DNA from: an uncultured Ilumatobacter sp.
GTDB lineage: Bacteria > Actinomycetota > Acidimicrobiia > Acidimicrobiales > Ilumatobacteraceae
Assembly: GCA_938049325.1 (NCBI GenBank)
Contig: CALICC010000231.1
Location: 1-11,313 of the forward strand
Reading direction: 5' to 3'
Length of the DNA: 11,313 bases
Positions within the stretch are counted from its first letter, which is position 1, and each line of letters opens with the position of its first letter. Below the pieces are notes generated by a model that saw nothing but the letters and a program-made list of their open reading frames with translations, was not told the DNA's origin and made no database searches. Both the position numbers and the translations under genes were made by a program. Positions 6,266 to 11,313 of the stretch are shown piece after piece.

Positions 6266-7765
6266 TCAGAGCATTGCTTGCAGCGCGGTGATCCGGTCAG
6301 CCTCGCTCGCAGCCTTGTCCATCCGATACTGCTTCACTCGAGCGAAGCGGAGGGCAATTCCGCCGGGGTAGGTGGTCGAACGCTGCACGCCGTCGACAGC
6401 GACTTCGACGACCTGCTCGGGGGCAACGTGCACGACCTGCCGTCCGTCGAGTGTCCCCTCGCCGAGCGACAGCTCTTGAAAGCGTGCGGTTTGCCATCGC
6501 AACATCTCGTCGGTCATCCCCTTGAAGGTCTTGCCGACCATGACAAACCTGCCGGCGTCGTCGGGGTCACGGGCACCGAGATGGATGTTCGAGAGCAACC
6601 CGGTCCGGCGTCCGTGGCCGGGCTCGACGGCGAGCACGACCAGGTCGAACGTGTACACCGGCTTGACCTTGCGCCACCCTTTGCCGCGCCGCCCCGCCTC
6701 GTAGGGAAGGCCGAGGTCTTTCACCATCACACCTTCGTGGCCGGCATCGATCGCTGCACTCAGGAACGCCTCTGCCTGAGCGACGTCGGCGGTGACGATC
6801 GACGGCAATCGCGAGGCCTCCGGCACGGCCTCGGCGAGCAAGGTCCGCCGCGTCGACAGCGGTTCGTCGTGCACCGCAACGCCGTCGAGGAACATGACGT
6901 CGAAGAAGAACGCCTGGAGCGAAGTGTCGTGGCGCATCGAGTCCTGGAAGGCGTGCGGCGCGCCGTCGTCCATCAACCCCATTGCCTCACCGTCGAGCAC
7001 GAGATCACCACCCGGGAGCGACCGGACCTCATCGACCACCCCGGGAAGCCGTTCGGTGATGTCGTTCAGGTTGCGCGTGAACAACTTGACCTCACCACCA
7101 CGCCGGTGCGCCTGCACGCGAACACCGTCGAGTTTCCAGTCGACCTGGACGAGCCCCGCCAACGACATCGCCTCAGCAACATCGGCCGCCGGGCTCGCCA
7201 GCATCGGCTGCACCGGACGCAAGGCTTCGAGCGACACGGCATCGAGCGCCGCCCGGCCACCCGACAGCGCAGCCGTCGCGGCCACCCCGAGGTCGCCTGC
7301 CATCATCGCAGCGCGACGCACCGCTGCGACCGGGACCTCTGCGGCGGCTGCAATCGCCGTCGTCAACACGCCGTCAAGCGCCCCCTGACGGAGCTCACCA
7401 CCCAACACGCCGCGGAGCAGTCGCTGCTCGCGCTCGGTCGCGGCGCTCATCAACTCGCCCAACACGGCGCGACGGCGCTCGACGACACCTTCACCCGACA
7501 TCGCCTCGAGCTCGCGCAGTGCCGCATCGACCTCGGTGACGCTGAGCCTCGCCTCGCCGGCCGGTTCCACGCGCACACCCGAGAGTGTCGACCATCCGAT
7601 GCCGATGCGGCCGATCGGTGTGGAACCGACGAGAAAAGCGGCCGACGCGATTGCTTCGTCGGGATCGACGCGGCGCAACACATCGGCCAGCACGGCCACC
7701 TTGTCGTTGCGCTTCGGAAGCTGGGCAACCGACTCCGCAGCGGCGGCGAGTTCATCGAACAGCAC
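6266..7765 (-). CDS. ligB: ATP-dependent DNA ligase, LigB-type
   Basis: Seals nicks in duplex DNA through an enzyme-AMP intermediate. It has 499 residues, close to the roughly 507 of mycobacterial LigB. Domain order: an N-terminal helical DNA-binding domain (about 1-180), the adenylation domain (about 185-375) and an OB-fold domain (about 380-499). Nucleotidyltransferase motifs: motif I Lys211-Leu-Asp-Gly-Val-Arg with Lys211 as the adenylated lysine; motif III near FFFD (286-289); motif IV Glu344-Gly-Val-Met-Val-Lys349; motif V Trp-Arg-Lys366-Val-Lys368. There is no polymerase or nuclease domain, so it is not LigD. Such ligases are accessory repair enzymes beside the NAD-dependent LigA. The start is GTG at 7765, with no clear ribosome binding site. 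It is divergent from korA and probably co-transcribed with the lipoprotein and tdk genes. Confidence 0.94.
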   Translation of the reverse strand: MLFDELAAAAESVAQLPKRNDKVAVLADVLRRVDPDEAIASAAFLVGSTPIGRIGIGWSTLSGVRVEPAGEARLSVTEVDAALRELEAMSGEGVVERRRAVLGELMSAATEREQRLLRGVLGGELRQGALDGVLTTAIAAAAEVPVAAVRRAAMMAGDLGVAATAALSGGRAALDAVSLEALRPVQPMLASPAADVAEAMSLAGLVQVDWKLDGVRVQAHRRGGEVKLFTRNLNDITERLPGVVDEVRSLPGGDLVLDGEAMGLMDDGAPHAFQDSMRHDTSLQAFFFDVMFLDGVAVHDEPLSTRRTLLAEAVPEASRLPSIVTADVAQAEAFLSAAIDAGHEGVMVKDLGLPYEAGRRGKGWRKVKPVYTFDLVVLAVEPGHGRRTGLLSNIHLGARDPDDAGRFVMVGKTFKGMTDEMLRWQTARFQELSLGEGTLDGRQVVHVAPEQVVEVAVDGVQRSTTYPGGIALRFARVKQYRMDKAASEADRITALQAML

Positions 7766-7779
7766 GACCGAAGTCTCGC

Positions 7780-7795
7780 ACCGTCGTCCGACGGT
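7780..7795. promoter_or_regulatory. Perfect 7-bp inverted repeat in the ligB-korA divergent region; candidate operator
   Basis: ACCGTCG and CGACGGT are separated by two bases, making a 16-base dyad (ACCGTCGTCCGACGGT). It lies 15 bases from the ligase GTG and ends where the candidate korA -35 box begins. Size and spacing suit a dimeric repressor such as a TetR- or MarR-type protein, but GC-rich DNA yields short dyads by chance and no regulator is encoded here. Confidence 0.35.
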
Positions 7796-7823
7796 CGACG
7801 CACCAACCCGTCTTGACTACGGT
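7795..7823 (+). promoter_or_regulatory. Candidate korAB promoter
   Basis: TCGACG (7795-7800) as -35 and TACGGT (7818-7823) as -10 are separated by 17 bases. The -10 fits TANNNT and the -35 matches 4 of 6 bases of TTGACA. The start of transcription would fall near 7830, just before the stem-loop at 7832. This is the best candidate upstream of korA, but it rests on weak consensus matches. Confidence 0.35.
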
Positions 7824-7831
7824 GCAAGCAC

Positions 7832-7856
7832 ACACGCCGTTGGGGAAACGGCGTGT
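7832..7856 (+). promoter_or_regulatory. Perfect 10-bp stem-loop in the korA leader
   Basis: ACACGCCGTT (7832-7841), a five-base loop GGGGA, then AACGGCGTGT (7847-7856) form a perfect 10-bp GC-rich hairpin. It ends 22 bases before the korA Shine-Dalgarno sequence. No U-run follows, so it is not a classic terminator. It could be a DNA operator, or an RNA stem at the 5' end of the korAB message that affects stability or translation. It fits no named riboswitch class that I recognise. Confidence 0.55.
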
Positions 7857-7878
7857 CGACAACTCAAACAGTTCCTCT

Positions 7879-7884
7879 GGGGAG
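7879..7884 (+). promoter_or_regulatory. Strong ribosome binding site of korA
   Basis: GGGGAG lies 5 bases before the ATG at 7890. It decides the korA start, since the frame is open for another 350 bases upstream, across the ligase gene. It is the best Shine-Dalgarno sequence in the window. Confidence 0.8.
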
Positions 7885-7889
7885 AACTC

Positions 7890-9782
7890 ATGACAGACAC
7901 GATCGATCGGGTGCTCGACCACCTCGTGGTCCGTTTCGCTGGCGATTCCGGCGACGGGATGCAGCTCACCGGCGACCGATTCACCTCCGTCAGCGCGTCG
8001 TTCGGCAACGACTTGTCGACGCTGCCGGACTTTCCTGCGGAGATCCGAGCGCCCGCCGGCACCGTCAACGGTGTCTCGGCGTTCCAGGTCAACATCGCCG
8101 ATCACGAGATCACCACGCCCGGCGACGAACCCAACGTTCTGGTTGCGATGAACCCGGCGGCACTCAAGGCCGATCTTCATCGACTCGAGATCGGAGGGAC
8201 CCTGATCGTCAACGAGGACGCGTTCGGCGAACGCGACCTCGACAAGGCGGGGTACGTCGACGACGACGGCCAACCCGTCAACCCGCTCGACGGCGACGAC
8301 CTCAACGGCTATCGCGTGCTCAAGGTGCCGATGACCAGCCTCACGAAGCAGGTGTGCGAGCCCCTCGGCGTCAAAGCGCGCGACGCCGAACGGTCGAAGA
8401 ACTTCTTCGCACTCGGGCTCGTGTCGTGGATGTACACCCGGCCGGTCGAACCCACCGAAGCCTGGATCGACGAAAAGTTCGCAAAGAACGAGAAGGTGGC
8501 GGCCGCAAACAAGGCGGCATTCCACGCTGGGTTCAACTTCGGCGAGACGACCGAAGCGGTCGGACACCGCTACGAGGTGCATCCGGCCAAGTTGCCGTCA
8601 GGCACGTACACGTCGATCACCGGCAACACGGCACTGTCGTGGGGGCTCGTTGCCGCCGGACAGCTCGCCAAACTCCCGATCACGCTGGGTTCGTACCCGA
8701 TCACGCCGGCAAGCGACATCTTGCACGAGCTCTCCAAGCAGAAGCACTTCGGCATTCGCACCGTGCAGGCTGAAGACGAGATCGCGGCCGTGGGCGTAGC
8801 GCTCGGCGCATCGTTCGCCGGCCATCTCGGTGTCACCACGACCAGCGGGCCGGGCGTTGCACTCAAGAGCGAAACCATCTCGCTCGCCGTCGCGATCGAG
8901 TTACCCATGCTCATCATCGACATCCAGCGCGGCGGGCCGTCAACCGGGCTGCCGACCAAAACGGAGGCATCCGACCTCAATCTGGCGCTCTACGGACGCC
9001 ACGGCGAGTCGCCACTTCCGGTCGTGGCGTCATACAGCCCGGCACACTGCTTCCACGCGGCGATCGAGGCCGCCCGCATCGCACTCAAATACCGAACCCC
9101 GGTCATCTTGCTCTCCGACGGGTACCTCGCGAATGGCTCCGAACCATGGAAGCTTCCCGACGTCGCGTCGTTGCCCGACATCTCGGTGCCGTTCACCACC
9201 GAACCGAATCACGTCACCGCCGATGGCACACGGGAGTTCTGGCCATACCTCCGCGACGAAGAGACACTCGCACGACCGTGGGCGATCCCGGGCACGCCGG
9301 ACCTCATGCACCGTGTCGGCGGCCTCGAGAAGAAGGACGGAACCGGGAACATCGACTACACCCCAGAGAACCATCAACTCATGACCGAGATCCGTGAGGC
9401 CAAGGTCGCTGCGGTCGCGGCAGACATCCCACCGACCGAAGTCGGCGGCGACCCCGACGCCGATGTGTTGGTTCTCGGATGGGGATCCACTTGGGCGGCC
9501 ATCGATGCCGCTGTGCAACGCCGACGTCGAGCAGGCCTCAAGGTCGCCAAAGCGCACATCACACACCTGAGCCCGCTCCCTCCCGATCTCGGCGACCTCT
9601 TACGCCGGTACAAGCGGGTGGTTCTCCCCGAACTCAATCGAGGCCAGTTGGCCCACCACCTCCGCGGCACCTTCCTCATCGACATCACCTCCGTATCGAA
9701 GGTGCAGGGCTTGCCGTTCAAGACTCGTGAGATCGAAGACGCCATCGACACCGCCATCGCAGAAGCCGGAGCACTGTCATGA
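7890..9782 (+). CDS. korA: 2-oxoglutarate:ferredoxin oxidoreductase, alpha subunit (fused gamma-alpha)
   Basis: With KorB it converts 2-oxoglutarate and CoA to succinyl-CoA and CO2, passing electrons to ferredoxin; it is the alternative to 2-oxoglutarate dehydrogenase in the TCA cycle. It has 630 residues, near the roughly 650 of the mycobacterial KorA. The N-terminal gamma-type domain (about 12-190) opens with RFAGDSGDGMQ (15-25), and the alpha pyrimidine-binding domain covers about 230-470. Motifs: GSYPITP (267-273, CoA/substrate loop), GVTTTSGPG (314-322) and QRGGPSTGLPT (346-356). A second transketolase-like domain follows (about 510-610, with LGWGSTW). Sequence alone does not fully exclude related 2-oxoacid substrates, but the fused architecture and neighbour support KorA. 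The start is set by a strong ribosome binding site. It overlaps korB by 4 bases. Confidence 0.95.
   Translation: MTDTIDRVLDHLVVRFAGDSGDGMQLTGDRFTSVSASFGNDLSTLPDFPAEIRAPAGTVNGVSAFQVNIADHEITTPGDEPNVLVAMNPAALKADLHRLEIGGTLIVNEDAFGERDLDKAGYVDDDGQPVNPLDGDDLNGYRVLKVPMTSLTKQVCEPLGVKARDAERSKNFFALGLVSWMYTRPVEPTEAWIDEKFAKNEKVAAANKAAFHAGFNFGETTEAVGHRYEVHPAKLPSGTYTSITGNTALSWGLVAAGQLAKLPITLGSYPITPASDILHELSKQKHFGIRTVQAEDEIAAVGVALGASFAGHLGVTTTSGPGVALKSETISLAVAIELPMLIIDIQRGGPSTGLPTKTEASDLNLALYGRHGESPLPVVASYSPAHCFHAAIEAARIALKYRTPVILLSDGYLANGSEPWKLPDVASLPDISVPFTTEPNHVTADGTREFWPYLRDEETLARPWAIPGTPDLMHRVGGLEKKDGTGNIDYTPENHQLMTEIREAKVAAVAADIPPTEVGGDPDADVLVLGWGSTWAAIDAAVQRRRRAGLKVAKAHITHLSPLPPDLGDLLRRYKRVVLPELNRGQLAHHLRGTFLIDITSVSKVQGLPFKTREIEDAIDTAIAEAGALS
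9768..9771 (+). promoter_or_regulatory. Ribosome binding site of korB inside the korA end
   Basis: GGAG lies 7 bases before the korB ATG at 9779. Together with the ATGA stop-start overlap it supports coupled, near-equal synthesis of the two subunits. Confidence 0.65.
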
Positions 9783-10798
9783 ACACGAAACAGGTTGCGG
9801 TCACGACCAAAGCCGACTGGACCAGCGACCAGGAGGTCCGCTGGTGCCCGGGCTGTGGCGACTACGGCATCTTGCTCGCCGTCCAGCAACTCATGCCCGA
9901 TCTCGGCGTCGCTCCCGAGAACACGGTGTTCGTGTCGGGCATCGGTTGTTCGAGTCGCTTCCCGTACTACATGAACACCTACGGCATGCACTCGATCCAC
10001 GGCCGGGCACCGGCTATCGCAACCGGCGTCGCCACGGCCCGTCCCGATCTCGACGTCTGGGTGATCACCGGCGATGGCGACGGGCTGTCGATCGGCGGCA
10101 ACCACCTGATCCACGCGCTGCGTCGCAACGTCAACCTCAACATCTTGTTGTTCAACAACCGCATCTACGGGTTGACCAAAGGCCAATACTCCCCCACCTC
10201 CGAAGTGGGCAAGGTGACCAAGTCGACACCGATGGGCTCCGTCGATCCGCCCTTCAACCCGCTTTCGGTCGCGTTGGGGGCCGAGGCGAGTTTCGTGGCC
10301 CGCACGCACGATCTCGATCGCAAGCACATGCAGGACACGTTCCGTGCCGCACACGCTCACAAGGGAGCGTCGTTCGTCGAGATCTATCAGAATTGCAACG
10401 TCTTCAACGACGGCCAGTTCAACGACGTCACCAAGAAGAACGTGCGCGAGGAGATGATGATCAACCTCGTGCACGGCGAGCCGATCTTGTTCGGGGCTGA
10501 CCGCCAGCGCGGCGTCATGCAGGGACGCGACGGCTTCTTGAAGTTGGTGGAGGTCGCCGATGTCGGGCTCGACCAGATCTTGGTGCACGACGAAGCGAAT
10601 TCGCACCCGTCGCTGGCGTTCGCGTTGGCTCGACTCAACAGCGACGATGCCTCACCGACGCCGTTCGGGGTTTTCCGCAACGTGGACCGTCCCGAATACT
10701 CCCAAGCCGTGAGCGAGCAGCTCATGGCGGCGAGCGAACAGAAGGGCCCGGGTGACCTCGAGGCTCTCCTGGCGTCGAACGGCACCTGGGAGGTCTGA
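9779..10798 (+). CDS. korB: 2-oxoglutarate:ferredoxin oxidoreductase, beta subunit
   Basis: Carries thiamine diphosphate and the single 4Fe-4S cluster of the KorAB complex. It has 339 residues, normal for the family. Cluster ligands are expected from Cys23-Pro-Gly-Cys26 (WCPGCGDYG), Cys57 (GIGCSS) and Cys206 (QNCNVFND). The thiamine diphosphate motif starts at Gly98-Asp-Gly-Asp-Gly102 and runs to NN near 125. The substrate-loop segment IYGLTKGQYSPTS is typical of KorB. No delta or other ferredoxin subunit is fused or adjacent, so a separate ferredoxin encoded elsewhere is needed. The start overlaps the korA stop (ATGA). It converges with the ABC ATPase gene, leaving 17 bases between stops. 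The identification is firm. Confidence 0.96.
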   Translation: MNTKQVAVTTKADWTSDQEVRWCPGCGDYGILLAVQQLMPDLGVAPENTVFVSGIGCSSRFPYYMNTYGMHSIHGRAPAIATGVATARPDLDVWVITGDGDGLSIGGNHLIHALRRNVNLNILLFNNRIYGLTKGQYSPTSEVGKVTKSTPMGSVDPPFNPLSVALGAEASFVARTHDLDRKHMQDTFRAAHAHKGASFVEIYQNCNVFNDGQFNDVTKKNVREEMMINLVHGEPILFGADRQRGVMQGRDGFLKLVEVADVGLDQILVHDEANSHPSLAFALARLNSDDASPTPFGVFRNVDRPEYSQAVSEQLMAASEQKGPGDLEALLASNGTWEV

Positions 10799-10801
10799 AG
10801 C

Positions 10802-10817
10802 GAGCGGCCGGGCGCTC
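10802..10817. terminator. Short inverted repeat between convergent korB and ABC ATPase genes; possible weak terminator
   Basis: GAGCG (10802-10806) pairs with CGCTC (10813-10817) around a six-base loop. It fills the 17-base gap between the two stops and could act on both strands. There is no U-run on either side and the stem is only 5 bp, so support is weak. Confidence 0.25.
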
Positions 10818-11313
10818 AGCTGATCCGGCGACCATCGCGCCGATCGAACGTCACCGGGTCGTCGATGCGAAAAGCGATCTCGGTATCGAGTTCCGACGCG
10901 TCCGCCACACCGATCGCCTGCACTGGGCGACCGGCCCAACGACACAGGAGTTGCGCCCCCGGTCCGGGCACGATGCGATCGAGCACAGCGCGCGCCGAGC
11001 CGCGGGCGTCGCGCACGAGGCCTTCGGTTCGCACACCGAGCAGCACCGAGCGTCCGACGTGATCGCCAAGAGCTGGAGACCACGCGCGAAGCCGGACCGA
11101 CTGCGTGTCGACGTCGGTCAGCCAGAAGCCGTCGGCGTCGGCATCTACGCGCACGTTCGTGGTCCAGATCGGACCGGTCGCCAGCGCGGCGTTCAGATCC
11201 ACCGGCTGCGCGTGCACCTCGGCAAAGGTTCCAACCTGGGTGACGGAGGCTGGATGCCCGCCCAGCACCACCACCATCGACGCCAACGAGGCAGCGTCGG
11301 CAGGGTCGTTCGT
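10816..11313 (-). CDS. ABC transporter ATP-binding protein, MalK/UgpC-type, C-terminal part (5' end outside window)
   Basis: A 165-residue C-terminal fragment, open to the right edge. It begins at the end of the nucleotide-binding domain: TNDPADAASLASMVVVLGG aligns column by column with the family pattern THDQxEAxxLADRVxVLxxG. VTQVGTFAEVHAQPVDL then matches the common QVGTPxELYxxPxxL. The rest is a TOBE/MOP-like beta-barrel regulatory domain, with SVLLGVRTEGLV matching the usual LGIRPEHL. ATPases with this tail energise importers for sugars, glycerol phosphate and related solutes (CUT1 type). The remaining length is close to that of MalK after its H-loop. An oddity is Asn in place of the H-loop His (second codon from the edge). 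Its permease and binding protein genes are not in the window, so the substrate is unknown. Confidence 0.8.
   Translation of the reverse strand, partial: TNDPADAASLASMVVVLGGHPASVTQVGTFAEVHAQPVDLNAALATGPIWTTNVRVDADADGFWLTDVDTQSVRLRAWSPALGDHVGRSVLLGVRTEGLVRDARGSARAVLDRIVPGPGAQLLCRWAGRPVQAIGVADASELDTEIAFRIDDPVTFDRRDGRRIS

Noticed and set aside
6278..7816. A 512-codon open frame on the plus strand opposite the ligase gene
   Set aside because: It mirrors ligB, whose motifs are complete. The translation is rich in Arg, His and Pro with no domain pattern, typical of antisense frames in high-GC DNA.
7813..7841. TTGACT as a -35 box of korA
   Set aside because: A 17-base spacer puts the -10 at GCCGTT inside the hairpin, which does not fit TANNNT; the pair at 7795 and 7818 is better.
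9374..10606. A 410-codon minus-strand frame opposite korA and korB
   Set aside because: It is a shadow of two firmly identified genes, and its translation has low-complexity antisense character.

Overview
The window is high-GC, densely coded DNA with very short intergenic gaps. It looks like an actinobacterial chromosome segment. Supporting points are a type II (AroG-like) DAHP synthase, a mycobacterial-style CYP124/CYP125-type P450, a fused KorA with KorB, an ATP-dependent ligase of the mycobacterial LigB type, a PIG-L deacetylase, and two starts with a TANNNT box at exactly the leaderless position. The combination with a bacterial Tdk suggests a non-mycobacterial lineage such as Acidimicrobiia; that placement is inference. 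No tRNA, rRNA, IS element, prophage or CRISPR array is visible, and no gene-free stretch exceeds about 125 bases.

Left part (1-2179, plus strand): the 3' portion of a class II DAHP synthase gene (shikimate pathway), a cytoplasmic serine hydrolase of the class C beta-lactamase/PBP fold, and a 153-residue unrecognised protein whose start overlaps the hydrolase stop (TGATG). Facing these on the minus strand (2196-3672) are a PIG-L family zinc deacetylase and, after it, a degenerate GGDEF protein. The GGDEF protein has lost its catalytic residues but keeps the RxxD inhibitory-site motif, so it may bind c-di-GMP rather than make it.

Middle (3702-6251): a P450 close to the mycobacterial CYP124/CYP125 group is transcribed divergently from the deacetylase across a 29-base gap, and a four-helix membrane protein follows it after 3 bases. 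These converge on a minus-strand group read from right to left: ATP-dependent DNA ligase (6266-7765), a 52-residue lipoprotein (6093-6251) and thymidine kinase (5471-6070), spaced 14 and 22 bases apart.

Right part: a 124-base divergent region separates the ligase from korA-korB, the two subunits of 2-oxoglutarate:ferredoxin oxidoreductase, which overlap by 4 bases. The region holds two perfect dyads, one near the predicted promoter and one a 10-bp stem at the predicted 5' end of the korA mRNA. A convergent, right-truncated gene at the edge encodes the C-terminal part of a MalK/UgpC-type ABC ATPase with Asn where the H-loop His is expected.

Most of the window is ordinary core metabolism. I see no clear multi-gene novel system. 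The best leads are the degenerate GGDEF protein, the korA leader hairpin, the tiny lipoprotein between two DNA-metabolism genes, and the altered H-loop.
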